Shown: one piece after another, positions 37,439 to 46,168 of the stretch
Numbering within the stretch: position 1 is the first letter of the stretch
Layout: each line of letters opens with the position of its first letter
Assembly (NCBI GenBank): GCA_016194935.1
Contig: JACQAO010000016.1
Span: forward strand, 1-54,624
Reading direction: 5' to 3'
From: Betaproteobacteria bacterium
GTDB taxonomy: Bacteria; Pseudomonadota; Gammaproteobacteria; Burkholderiales; Rhodocyclaceae
DNA: 54,624 bases
Notes under the pieces: model-generated
Told to the model about the DNA's origin: nothing
What the model saw: only the letters and a program-made list of their open reading frames with translations
Databases searched by the model: none
Made by a program: the position numbers and the translations under genes

Positions 37439-38935
37439 ATGACGCGCAACAAACGATTCTCCCACCTTCAGGGTGTAGCCTCTTTCGATGTTGTTATCCT
37501 GGGTGGCGGCATCAATGGTTCTTGTCTTTTCGATGCACTATGTCGGAAGGGATACCGGACTCTGCTGCTGGACAAAGGCGACATTGCATCAGGAACGAGC
37601 CAAGCTTCGGGGATGATGATTTGGGGCGGTATCCTCTACCTCAAGAATCTCGACCTGCGGACGGTTTTTCACCTCTCGCGCGACCGTAACCGGATGATCA
37701 ATGACATGAGTGACTGGCTATCACCAGTGCTGTTGCGCTATTTGCCATCGGTTCGTTCAGGCCGAAGCAAGTGGCTGGTATATCTGGGTCTTTGGTTGTA
37801 TTGGCTGATAGGTTTCGGCGCGCGGCGGATGCCTGGTTCTGAAAATTCATTTGACGAACAGTCTTTTCTGAAAGAAACCGAAACTAAAGGTTCACTGACC
37901 TACGAAGAAGCATTTCTCAGGTCGTCGGACGCTCGTTTTGTCCAGCATTGGGTATTCCCGCATCAAGGCGCTGATCAGGTTGCTATGAACTACTGCGAGG
38001 CGAACGGCGAATATTCCACGAATGAAAGGCTGTGGCGGCTTGACCTTAAAGACATCCTCGGCGGCATGGAGCACTCGGTCACAGCCAAAATTGTGGTCAA
38101 TTGCGCCGGCGCTTGGGCGGACGAGGTGAATACAAAATTCGGCATCGTGTCACCGTTCCGGCATGTCCTGAGCAAGGGTGTCTACCTTGGGATCCAGCGT
38201 TCCCCTGCACATAAAACTTCTCTGGTTCTTGAATTAGGGGAACACGACGACATTGTCATGCTGGTTCCCTGGGGGCCGATTTCTATGTGGGGACCAACCG
38301 AGACTATGGTGCAGAATTTGGCTGACGGCTTTTCGGTGACCAGAGAGGACGTTGACTACCTGCTCGAACATTTTTCCAGACGTTTTCTTGTACCGCTGAC
38401 CAGGCAGGATATTGTCTCGATACGCTGCGGCGTCAGGCCTCTGGCAGTGGATCAGAACTTCAATGCGGACTGTTATCCGCTGGAGATTTCCCGACGCCAG
38501 GAGGCCGTCCTCAGTCCGGACAAGCCGTGGGTTTCCTGCTACGGCGGCAAGCTCACCGGTTGCACCCGGATGGCGGATCGGGTACTCGGAATAATAGCCG
38601 GAGCGGTCGCTCCTTCTGGGCTTGCCAGCCGGCAGTTGCCTTTAGTCGAGATGGAATACGTGACCTTTCCGGGAATGCCAGAACCGGTACCCTCGGCCAA
38701 GTGGTGTCTGGAGCAGGAGCTTTGCTGCACGCTGGAGGATTACCTTCGAAGGCGCACCAACATTGCCCAATGGGTGCCGCGTATGGGACTGGGTCGGGAC
38801 GATATCAACTTGCTCGCCGTGTGGGCGATAGCCATAGAACTGGCCGGTGGCGACTTGACCCGCGCTGAACGCTTGCTGGCAGAATATCGCCAGCAGGTTG
38901 CCAGGCAGTTTGACGACTTGATACGGGTTGAATGA
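37439..38935 (+). CDS. GlpD-like FAD-dependent dehydrogenase, substrate unknown
   Basis: The ATG at 37439 is preferred to a TTG 12 nt upstream; 498 residues. A DAO/GlpD-type Rossmann FAD site opens the protein (FDVVILGGGINGS, residues 16-28). GTSQASGMMIWGGILYLKNL follows where GlpD has its conserved SSASSKLIHGG segment, and NCAGAWADEV and CYGGKLTGCTRMAD are further family motifs. A hydrophobic patch (WLVYLGLWLYWLIGFG) may dock it to the membrane. The changed SSK/H residues argue against a standard glycerol-3-phosphate dehydrogenase. It is followed after 19 nt by a DegT-type aminotransferase, so it may oxidise an alcohol to the ketone that enzyme needs (inference). Confidence 0.8.
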   Translation: MTRNKRFSHLQGVASFDVVILGGGINGSCLFDALCRKGYRTLLLDKGDIASGTSQASGMMIWGGILYLKNLDLRTVFHLSRDRNRMINDMSDWLSPVLLRYLPSVRSGRSKWLVYLGLWLYWLIGFGARRMPGSENSFDEQSFLKETETKGSLTYEEAFLRSSDARFVQHWVFPHQGADQVAMNYCEANGEYSTNERLWRLDLKDILGGMEHSVTAKIVVNCAGAWADEVNTKFGIVSPFRHVLSKGVYLGIQRSPAHKTSLVLELGEHDDIVMLVPWGPISMWGPTETMVQNLADGFSVTREDVDYLLEHFSRRFLVPLTRQDIVSIRCGVRPLAVDQNFNADCYPLEISRRQEAVLSPDKPWVSCYGGKLTGCTRMADRVLGIIAGAVAPSGLASRQLPLVEMEYVTFPGMPEPVPSAKWCLEQELCCTLEDYLRRRTNIAQWVPRMGLGRDDINLLAVWAIAIELAGGDLTRAERLLAEYRQQVARQFDDLIRVE

Positions 38936-38954
38936 CATGTCACAGGGGTAAAAC

Positions 38955-40226
38955 ATGACGCTTTCCAAAACAGATCAACCGGCGGTGCTCGGTGGACCTA
39001 TGGCGGTGATGCTTGACCAGACTGCCGCCAACCGTTGGCCGATCCTGTCAGAGGACGACGAAAAGGCCGTGCTTAGAGTTCTGAGGGATGGGGACATTTC
39101 CACTCATCCGGTGATCCGTGAACTTGAAGCCGACTACCGTGAATTTACTGGCATGCCGTTTGCCCTTGCCCACTGCAACGGCACTTCAGCTCTGATGGCC
39201 GCTTTTTGGGGCATCGAGCTGAAACCGGGCGACGAAGTGCTGGTTCCCTCGGCAACTTTCTGGGCTTCTGTGCTCCCTTTGGTGTGGTTGGGTGCGGTGC
39301 CGGTTTTTTGCGAGTCAGAGCCTGAGCGTTTGGGGCTCGACCCGGCAGATCTTGAGCGAAAGCTCAGTCCGCGTACCAAGGCTATTGTGGTCGTGCACCT
39401 TTGGGGCATGCCATCGAAGATGACCGAAATCCTCTCCTTTGCACGCAAGCATGGGCTGAAGATCATCGAAGATGCATCCCACGCCCAGGGCGCTCTCTGG
39501 CGCGGCAGGGCCTGCGGAACGCTGGGTGATGTCTCGGTGTTCAGCCTGCAGGGTGGCAAGCTTGCCCCGGCAGGTGAGGGCGGCATGTTGCTCTGCCGGG
39601 ACTACGAAACTTGGGAACGCGCGATCTGCTTTGGCGACATCACTCGTATCATTGAACTGGAGACACCTGCTCGTCGCTTCGCCGCGACAAGTTTCGGCAT
39701 CAAGACCCGCATCGCCCCGGTTTCAGCCGCGATCGCCCGCAACCAGTTGGCGCGGTTGGAAGCGAACAACAGTAAACGGAACGCCAACCTGATTTACCTT
39801 TCGGCTGGATTGGAAAAGCTTGGAATTCATACCTTTCAGGGGCCGGCGCATGTACAGCGGGTGTATTTCGAGTATCTGGTTCGGCTTGACATCGAAACTT
39901 CCGGGCTAAGTATCTCGCAGTTGATCAGGGCGCTCAGAGCCGAAGGCTGCCAAGTTGGCCTGCCGCGCTACCCTCTCTTGCATCAGCAGCCCTTTTTCGC
40001 CGAGGGTGCATTCCGTGAGGTAATGCGGCCTGCACCAGGCGCCGACCTGCCTGACTACACGTCGGTGTCGTTACCGGTCACCGAAAAAGCGAATGCTGCA
40101 ATGATGAAACTGCCTTCATTTCCAGAAGCAGGGAAGGAACTGCTCGACCAATACCTACACGCATTTGAGAAGATATTCGCCCACGCCGGGGAGATCGCCC
40201 AACAGATTAGCGCGGACGATGAATAG
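38955..40226 (+). CDS. DegT/DnrJ/EryC1/StrS-family PLP-dependent aminotransferase
   Basis: The 423-residue protein shows the family's signatures. These are NGTSALMAAFWGIELKPGDE, EVLVPSATFWASVLPLVWLG, IIEDASHAQGA (PLP-binding Asp) and FSLQGGKLAPAGEGGML with the likely Schiff-base Lys202. The family transaminates ketosugars, cyclitols and similar carbonyl compounds, usually from glutamate. AGGGG lies 8 nt before the ATG. It is flanked by a flavoprotein dehydrogenase and a membrane protein and no sugar-nucleotide genes, so this is not an ordinary O-antigen cluster. The product is unknown. Confidence 0.88.
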   Translation: MTLSKTDQPAVLGGPMAVMLDQTAANRWPILSEDDEKAVLRVLRDGDISTHPVIRELEADYREFTGMPFALAHCNGTSALMAAFWGIELKPGDEVLVPSATFWASVLPLVWLGAVPVFCESEPERLGLDPADLERKLSPRTKAIVVVHLWGMPSKMTEILSFARKHGLKIIEDASHAQGALWRGRACGTLGDVSVFSLQGGKLAPAGEGGMLLCRDYETWERAICFGDITRIIELETPARRFAATSFGIKTRIAPVSAAIARNQLARLEANNSKRNANLIYLSAGLEKLGIHTFQGPAHVQRVYFEYLVRLDIETSGLSISQLIRALRAEGCQVGLPRYPLLHQQPFFAEGAFREVMRPAPGADLPDYTSVSLPVTEKANAAMMKLPSFPEAGKELLDQYLHAFEKIFAHAGEIAQQISADDE

Positions 40227-40229
40227 TCG

Positions 40230-40604
40230 ATGAAGCCGCTCTACTTCGTCCTCAACCCGTTGTTCCATGCGGTTCATATAGCCATTGTCAGCTTCGTGCT
40301 GCTCGGCTGGCTGATCCCGGAAGCGCGCTTCGCCCATCTGATCCTGTCCTTGCTCACACTCGGCAGCTGGTTCATTCTCGGGCGCTGGATGGGCGAGGGT
40401 TACTGCCCGGTGTCGGACTGGCATTGGAAAATCAAGGAATCCCTCGGCGAGGGCCGCCCGGCGATGACTTACATTACGTTTCTACTGCACAAAGCGACTG
40501 GCTTGGATCTTGACTCCGACCAGGTCAATCGGGTCGTGGTTTACGTAACGGTTGCCATCACAATGATTTCACTGACCTTGAACCTGCAGAAATGGATCGC
40601 ATGA
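40230..40604 (+). CDS. Small membrane protein, DUF2784-like
   Basis: This 124-residue protein has about four hydrophobic helices (HIAIVSFVLLGWLIP, FAHLILSLLTLGSWFIL and VVVYVTVAITMISLTLNL). GYCPVSDWHWKIKESLG lies between them, resembling the CP-x-T/S-D-W signature of DUF2784. It begins 3 nt after the aminotransferase stop, so co-translation is likely. Its role is unknown; transport or anchoring for the two upstream enzymes is possible. Confidence 0.7.
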   Translation: MKPLYFVLNPLFHAVHIAIVSFVLLGWLIPEARFAHLILSLLTLGSWFILGRWMGEGYCPVSDWHWKIKESLGEGRPAMTYITFLLHKATGLDLDSDQVNRVVVYVTVAITMISLTLNLQKWIA

Positions 40605-40646
40605 GTTTCTAGCGAATCCTGTTTCTGGAAGTTGACCTGCCAAGGG

Positions 40647-41594
40647 CTAACATCCGAAATGACCTAGCCACGATCCCAGCCCCTGGGCGTTGAGTTGGAT
40701 GTCCATCTGCATCAGTTGCAGCAGCGCCTCTCCTTGCAACGCCCAGCCTTGCAGTGCAGCTTCCTCCTGCGCGATCTGCGCTACGCCCAGTCGGAGTTGC
40801 TCCTCACGGGTTTCGCCCGCATCGCGCAGCCGCAGGGCGAGCTCGGCATGCGCGTCGATCAGGCGGTGCAGGTCGGCGGCCAGGCGCGGGATGTCGCTGA
40901 CGCGGCTGTAGTGGGTGAGGTAGATTGCCTGTGGTTGGTATTCCATCAGCATGTCGATGGAGCGGTGCAGCGCCGCTGGGTCGAATTGCACCGGCGTAGT
41001 GGTGGGAAAAATGAAGCAGCGGCCATCACGATCCAGTTCGCGGTAGGACAAGCCGAAGGTGTCGCCGCTGAAGATGTGGCCGCTGCGGCTGTCGCGGATG
41101 CAGATGTGGTGGCGGGCGTGGCCCGGGGTGTCGAGCAGCAGCAGCTCGCGCTGGTTGAGACTGATAGTGAGTTTGTGTTGTGCCTCGACGATGCGCGCGC
41201 TGGGTACCGGCAATATCTCGCCGTACATCTCGCGCGTGGCGCCGGCGCCATACACGGCGCCGGCCAGCAGCTTGGCGGGGTCGACCATGTGGCGCACGCC
41301 GCGCGGATGCACCAGCAGTTGCGCGTTGGGCAGCAGTCCCATCAGGGTACCGGCGGCGCCGGCGTGGTCGAGATGGACGTGGGTGAGGATGACGTAATCG
41401 ACCTGTTCCGGCCTCAATCCTTGTGCGGCAAGCGCCGCCATGACGCGCGGCACGCCGCTGTTGGCTGCGGTGTCGATTAGCGCGGCATGGCCATCCTCGA
41501 CCAGCAGATGCACGGCGTCGAGCTGTGGTCGGCCATAGCCGGAGTCGATGGCGAAAATGCCATGACTGTGGTCGGTGATGAAATCCATGCGCAA
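40647..41594 (-). CDS. Metallo-beta-lactamase-fold hydrolase
   Basis: The 315-residue protein has the MBL metal motif THVHLDHAG (near residues 69-77). Further ligands lie at LLVHPRGVRHMVDP, LDTPGHARHH and IFSGDTFGLS, and a late histidine in YLTHYSR. A C-terminal helical region of about 80 residues follows the MBL core. The family hydrolyses thioesters, lactones, phosphodiesters and others, and nothing here fixes the substrate. It is convergent with the DUF2784 gene and divergent from purN. Confidence 0.88.
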   Translation of the reverse strand: MRMDFITDHSHGIFAIDSGYGRPQLDAVHLLVEDGHAALIDTAANSGVPRVMAALAAQGLRPEQVDYVILTHVHLDHAGAAGTLMGLLPNAQLLVHPRGVRHMVDPAKLLAGAVYGAGATREMYGEILPVPSARIVEAQHKLTISLNQRELLLLDTPGHARHHICIRDSRSGHIFSGDTFGLSYRELDRDGRCFIFPTTTPVQFDPAALHRSIDMLMEYQPQAIYLTHYSRVSDIPRLAADLHRLIDAHAELALRLRDAGETREEQLRLGVAQIAQEEAALQGWALQGEALLQLMQMDIQLNAQGLGSWLGHFGC

Positions 41595-41747
41595 CTCCTT
41601 GGCTTTTCGCTATCTTAACAGTCGCGCGGGATGCGTCGAATCAGTCGCTTAGCGGTGATGGCGGGGTTTGCGCTATGATTCGGCATGTGCACCCATCCCC
41701 ATGCTCTGGCGCCAGTCCGGCGCTAACGCCGGTGCACGGCCAGCCCC

Positions 41748-42386
41748 ATGAAATCCATTGTCATATTGATCTCCGGTCGTGGCAGCAATCTGCGTGCTTT
41801 GCTGGATGCCGGTCCGCCGGAGTTTTCGTGTGCAGTCATCAGCAACCGGCCCGATGCTGAAGGTCTCGCCTACGCGCGTGAGCGCAACGTGGCGACGGCG
41901 GTGGTGGATCATTGCGATTATTCGTCACGCACCGATTTCGACGCCGCCCTGGCCGAGGCGATTGACCGCTATCAGCCCGATCTGGTGGTGCTGGCCGGCT
42001 TCATGCGTATCCTCGGCGATGCCTTCGTGCGCCGCTATCAGGGCCGTCTGCTCAACATTCATCCGTCATTGTTGCCGGCGTTTCCCGGCTTGCGCACGCA
42101 TGCCCAGGCTTTGGCTGCGGGCGTTAAAATTCACGGCTGCACGGTGCATTTCGTCACGCCCGCGCTGGATTGCGGGCCGATCGTGATTCAGGCCGCCGTG
42201 CCGGTGCTGGGTGACGATACGGCGGAAATCCTGGCGGCGCGCGTGCTGGAGCAGGAGCATCGAATTTACCCGCAGGCGCTGCGCTGGTTTCTCGCCGGGC
42301 GCTTGACGTTGACGGCGGACGGGCGGGTGTTGCTTGATGGCGAGACGCCATCGGACGCAAGCCTGGTTGCACCCCTTGCGCAATGA
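41748..42386 (+). CDS. purN: Phosphoribosylglycinamide formyltransferase
   Basis: PurN transfers formyl from 10-formyltetrahydrofolate to GAR in purine synthesis. The 212-residue protein has the N-terminal ISGRGSNLRALLDA. The folate site is LAGFMRILGDAFVRRY with NIHPSLLPAFPGLRTHAQAL (catalytic Asn-x-His), and VHFVTPALDCGPIVIQ carries the catalytic Asp. Length is normal. It begins the purN-DUF3108-methyltransferase-MscS run, a conserved betaproteobacterial order. Confidence 0.95.
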   Translation: MKSIVILISGRGSNLRALLDAGPPEFSCAVISNRPDAEGLAYARERNVATAVVDHCDYSSRTDFDAALAEAIDRYQPDLVVLAGFMRILGDAFVRRYQGRLLNIHPSLLPAFPGLRTHAQALAAGVKIHGCTVHFVTPALDCGPIVIQAAVPVLGDDTAEILAARVLEQEHRIYPQALRWFLAGRLTLTADGRVLLDGETPSDASLVAPLAQ

Positions 42387-42392
42387 GCCACG

Positions 42393-43487
42393 ATGGCCAA
42401 ATTTGATCGACGCCACCTGATTTGGGCGCTGCTGGCCTCGATGCTGCTGCACATGTCGCTGCTCGGCGTACCGGAATGGCTGGGGTGGCGGGTTCCGGCA
42501 CTGGATGAGCTGCTACAGCCTGAGCCGCCGCAGCTCGATGCGTATCTGCTTGCGCCTATTGCACGCAAGCCCGTTGCCCCAGCCGTACCACCCGCTCCAC
42601 CGGCGACCCGCGCTCACCGCACCATACCGCGTCAGCACAGCGCGCCATTGCCGCAACTGGTTGTGCCGGACAGCGCGGCGCCTCAGAGCGTGGCCGCAGC
42701 GCCGCCACCGGTACCCGAGGCATCGCCTGCGTTGGCGGATGCGCCGCAGGCCGGGCCGGTCGAGGCGACCCCGGCCCAGCCCGCTCCGCCCACCACGCCC
42801 ACGCCGCCGCTGGAGTTGGCGTTGCCGCGCCGGGGCAGCATCCGTTTTGTCGTCAGTCGCGGCGACCAGGGTTTCGTCGTCGGTCAGTCGGTGCAGCGCT
42901 GGCGCCATGACGAAAAAACCTATTCGTTGAGCAACGTGACCGAGACCACCGGAATTGCCGCAATCTTTCGCCCGGCGCAGGTCAAGCAAATCAGCGAAGG
43001 CGAGGTCGCCGCAGATGGCTTGCGTCCGCGCGCGTTTCACACGGAAAAAAATGGTGTCGTCGGCGATGCCGCCGTTTTCGACTGGAGCGGGATGCGCCTG
43101 ACGCTGGCGCCTGGCGGCGGCAGCCAGCGGGTCGTGCCGCTGGTCATTGGCGCGCAGGATATGCTCAGCATGTTCTACCAGTTCAGCGCGGCATTTCCCC
43201 GCTCGCCGCAGGCGCTTAATGAGATCATGGTGGCGACGGGGCGGAAGTTCGAGCGTTACGCATTCGAAGTGCTGGGCGAAGAGCGCTTGACCTTGCGGCA
43301 GGGCGCCATGCGTACACTGCATTTGCGCACCGCCGCCGGGGTCGAGGCCATTGATATCTGGATGGGCCTGGATTTGTACGGCTTGCCGCTGAAGATACGT
43401 TATACCGATCGTGAGGGTGAAAGCTTCGTGCAGCTTGCCGATAAAATCGAATTTGCAGGCATGCCGGACACCGCCGGAAGCCAATAG
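42393..43487 (+). CDS. DUF3108 protein with membrane anchor and proline-rich linker
   Basis: This 364-residue protein starts with a single transmembrane segment (LIWALLASMLLHMSLLGV). A long Pro/Ala-rich stretch (about 50-140) like the TonB periplasmic spacer follows. The globular DUF3108 domain begins at about 148 (RGSIRFVVSRGDQGFVVGQS) and ends near LPLKIRYTDREGESFVQLAD. It is 6 nt after purN. The domain is probably periplasmic; its function is not known. Presence next to purN is a conserved context. Confidence 0.85.
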   Translation: MAKFDRRHLIWALLASMLLHMSLLGVPEWLGWRVPALDELLQPEPPQLDAYLLAPIARKPVAPAVPPAPPATRAHRTIPRQHSAPLPQLVVPDSAAPQSVAAAPPPVPEASPALADAPQAGPVEATPAQPAPPTTPTPPLELALPRRGSIRFVVSRGDQGFVVGQSVQRWRHDEKTYSLSNVTETTGIAAIFRPAQVKQISEGEVAADGLRPRAFHTEKNGVVGDAAVFDWSGMRLTLAPGGGSQRVVPLVIGAQDMLSMFYQFSAAFPRSPQALNEIMVATGRKFERYAFEVLGEERLTLRQGAMRTLHLRTAAGVEAIDIWMGLDLYGLPLKIRYTDREGESFVQLADKIEFAGMPDTAGSQ

Positions 43488-43499
43488 ATAGAACAGAAT

Positions 43500-44792
43500 A
43501 TGAAGAGTACCGAAGCGCGCATGAGCATTACTCCCGCCATGATCGGCCACGCCAGCGACGCACTGGGCCGGTTGCTGGAGTTCACCCAGCCGGCCGACGC
43601 CGTGTTGTCGGCTTATTTCCGCGAGCACCGCGTTCTGGGCGGACGCGAACGTGGTTTCGTCGCCGAGACCTGTTATGCAGTGCTGCGCCGCAAGCGGCAA
43701 CTGGAGAAGCTGGTGTCCCCGGCGAAAAGTCCGCGCTGGCTGGTGCTGGCTGCGCTGCTGCGTTTCGGCGGGGTCGGCCAGAAACAGTTGGCGGATGTGG
43801 TTTCCGCCGCCGAAAAAGATTGGCTGCTGGAGTTCAAATCGCGTCCGGAGCCGGAGTTCAGCCTGGCCGATCAGGCCGACCTGCCCGATTGGCTGGTGGA
43901 AAAACTGCTGATGCGTTTGTCATCGGCGGAATTGCTGGAGCTGGCGCGCGCCTTGAATCAGGGCGCGCCGCTGGATCTGCGTGTCAATTCCATCAAGGCC
44001 ACGCGCGAAGAAGTGCTGACGCGGCTCGCTGCCGAAAATATCGCCGCCGAGCCGTGCCGCTATGCGCCGCTGGGCATTCGCCTGAAGGCCAAGCCGGCTT
44101 TGCAAAAGCATCCGCTGTATCTCGAAGGGGCTATTGAGGTGCAGGACGAAGGCAGTCAGTTGCTCGGTTATCTGCTGGCGCCGAAACGCGGCGAGATGGT
44201 GGTGGATTTCTGCGCTGGCGCCGGCGGCAAGACGCTGCTGCTGGGCGCCTTGATGCGCTCCACCGGGCGGCTGTATGCCTTCGATGTTTCCGACAAGCGC
44301 CTGGCCAAGCTCAAGCCGCGCGTGGCGCGCAGCGGCCTGTCCAATATGCATCCGATATGCATTGCGAGCGAGAACGATATTCGTGTCAAGCGCCTGGCCG
44401 GCAAGATTGACCGGGTGCTGGTTGACGCACCGTGCAGCGGCCTGGGTACGCTGCGGCGAAATCCGGATTTAAAATGGCGGCAGACGCCGCAGAGCGTCGA
44501 AGAGTTGTCGCGCAAGCAACGCGACATCCTGACCGGCGCGGCGCGCCTGGTGAAGCCGGGCGGACGCCTGGTGTATGCGACTTGCAGCATCCTGGGCGAG
44601 GAGAACGAGACGGTGGTCGATGCCTTTCTCGCCGCACATGCGGATTTTCACCGGCTCTCCGCCGCCGAAGTGCTGGCGCAACAAGGCATCGTCATCGATT
44701 GCAGCGATGCGTGCAATGATATGCGGCTGTTGCCGCACCGGCATGGCACGGACGGTTTCTATGCGGCTGTTCTGGAGCGTGCGTTATGCTGA
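43500..44792 (+). CDS. RsmB/RsmF-family tRNA/rRNA cytosine-C5 methyltransferase
   Basis: The 430-residue protein has an N-terminal RNA-recognition region and a C-terminal SAM methyltransferase. The motifs are EVQDEGSQLLGYLLAP, VVDFCAGAGGKTLLLGALM (SAM motif I), VLVDAPCSGLGTLRRNP (motif IV, PCSG) and LVYATCSILGEENE (motif VI, TCS with the catalytic Cys). It lacks the NusB-like N-terminal domain of classical RsmB, so the exact target base is uncertain. Its 3' end overlaps the MscS gene by 7 nt. Confidence 0.88.
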   Translation: MKSTEARMSITPAMIGHASDALGRLLEFTQPADAVLSAYFREHRVLGGRERGFVAETCYAVLRRKRQLEKLVSPAKSPRWLVLAALLRFGGVGQKQLADVVSAAEKDWLLEFKSRPEPEFSLADQADLPDWLVEKLLMRLSSAELLELARALNQGAPLDLRVNSIKATREEVLTRLAAENIAAEPCRYAPLGIRLKAKPALQKHPLYLEGAIEVQDEGSQLLGYLLAPKRGEMVVDFCAGAGGKTLLLGALMRSTGRLYAFDVSDKRLAKLKPRVARSGLSNMHPICIASENDIRVKRLAGKIDRVLVDAPCSGLGTLRRNPDLKWRQTPQSVEELSRKQRDILTGAARLVKPGGRLVYATCSILGEENETVVDAFLAAHADFHRLSAAEVLAQQGIVIDCSDACNDMRLLPHRHGTDGFYAAVLERALC

Positions 44793-46060
44793 ACGATATT
44801 TCGGATTTGCTCGGCGACTGGCGGCACTATTTGCTGCGGCCTGATGTACTGTGGCAGGCAGGGGTCTTGCTGCTGTGTCTGGGCCTGGCCTGGCTGGCCG
44901 CGCGGATGGTGCGCAGCCGGATCGCGCACGGTGCTCCCGTCAGCGCCGAAGGTCCCTGGCGCTTCGGCCAGGGCGGCTTGAAACGCATTACTTTCCCACT
45001 GGTGGGGCTGCTGCTGGTGCTGCTGGCGCGGACGCTGCTGCGACAGTCGATACACGTCGATTTGCTGTCGCTGGCGATCCCCCTGCTGGGCTCCCTGGCC
45101 ATGATCCGGGTGGTGTTCTATGTGCTGCGGTACACCTTCGGCCATTCCGCCTGGCTGTCTCCGTTCGAACGTATCTTTGCGATGCTGGTATGGAGCGTGG
45201 TGGCGCTGCATATTCTCGGGCTGCTGCCGGGCTTGATCGAGATGCTGGAGGACATCGGATTCTCCATCGGCAGGCAGAAACTCAATATGTGGCTGCTGCT
45301 GCAAGCGACCTTCATGGTGCTGACGACCCTGCTGTTGAGCTTGTGGTTGAGCAGTGTGGTGGAAGCGCGTCTGCTCGCCGCCGAAACGCTCGACGCCAAT
45401 CTGCGTGTGGTGTTTTCGCGTTTGTCGCGGGTGCTGTTGATGCTGCTGGCGGTGCTGATCGGGCTGCCGCTGGTGGGCATCGATCTCACCACGCTGTCGG
45501 TGTTCAGCGGTGCGCTCGGTGTGGGGATTGGCTTCGGCTTGCAGAGAATCGCCAGCAACTACGTGGCTGGCTTCACGCTGCTGCTGGATCGCTCCATCCG
45601 CATCGGCAACCTGATTTCGGTCGGCCCGGATCGCGGCCTGGTCAGCAAAATTACCACGCGGTACACAGTGATCAGGAACCTCTCCGGGATCGAGGCGATC
45701 ATTCCCAATGAAATGCTGGTGAGCTCGGTGGTGCGCAATGAATCCTATACCGACACCAACGTGCGCCTCTCCCTGCCGATGCAGGTGGCTTACGGCAGCG
45801 ACCTTGATCAAGCCATGCACATCATGGTTGCCGCCGCCAGGGCGCAGCCCAGGGTGCTTGCCGACCCACCGCCTGCCGCCTTTGTGATGGCTTTTGCCGA
45901 TTCCGGCATCAACCTGGAACTGGGATTCTGGATCGCCGATTCCCAGGAAGGCGTACAGCAACTGCGCTCGGACCTGAACCTGGCGATCTGGCGGGCATTC
46001 CAGCAGGCGGGCATCGTGATTCCCTGTCCGCAGCGTGAAGTCAGGATGATCGTCGATTAA
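44786..46060 (+). CDS. MscS-family mechanosensitive channel
   Basis: The 424-residue protein has N-terminal helices (VLLLCLGLAWLAARMV, FPLVGLLLVLLARTLL and others). The MscS pore helix and beta domain follow: LPLVGIDLTTLSVFSGALGV, then GIGFGLQRIASNYVAGFTLL and IRIGNLISVGPDRGLVSKI. The glycine/alanine-patterned pore helix and the following ISVG barrel are family hallmarks. It would release solutes under hypo-osmotic shock. It overlaps the upstream methyltransferase gene. Confidence 0.92.
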   Translation: MLNDISDLLGDWRHYLLRPDVLWQAGVLLLCLGLAWLAARMVRSRIAHGAPVSAEGPWRFGQGGLKRITFPLVGLLLVLLARTLLRQSIHVDLLSLAIPLLGSLAMIRVVFYVLRYTFGHSAWLSPFERIFAMLVWSVVALHILGLLPGLIEMLEDIGFSIGRQKLNMWLLLQATFMVLTTLLLSLWLSSVVEARLLAAETLDANLRVVFSRLSRVLLMLLAVLIGLPLVGIDLTTLSVFSGALGVGIGFGLQRIASNYVAGFTLLLDRSIRIGNLISVGPDRGLVSKITTRYTVIRNLSGIEAIIPNEMLVSSVVRNESYTDTNVRLSLPMQVAYGSDLDQAMHIMVAAARAQPRVLADPPPAAFVMAFADSGINLELGFWIADSQEGVQQLRSDLNLAIWRAFQQAGIVIPCPQREVRMIVD

Positions 46061-46100
46061 TCCGGTGATTCTGTAACCATGTGACGACGCGATTCGGCGT

Positions 46101-46124
46101 ACAATTCTACAATTCTACAATTCT
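46101..46124. repeat. 8-bp tandem repeat (ACAATTCT x3)
   Basis: Three perfect ACAATTCT copies lie 44 bp upstream of the desaturase start, in the only gap (46061-46168) where its promoter can be. Copy-number change would alter promoter spacing. Confidence 0.85.
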
Positions 46125-46168
46125 GCGATTCAGGCATTACTTCACCATTTCAAAAGGCGCCCCCTAAT

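Noticed and set aside
42513-43700. Minus-strand frame of 395 codons opposite the DUF3108 gene
   Set aside because: It is a shadow of the proline-rich DUF3108 coding region and lacks any domain or start signal.
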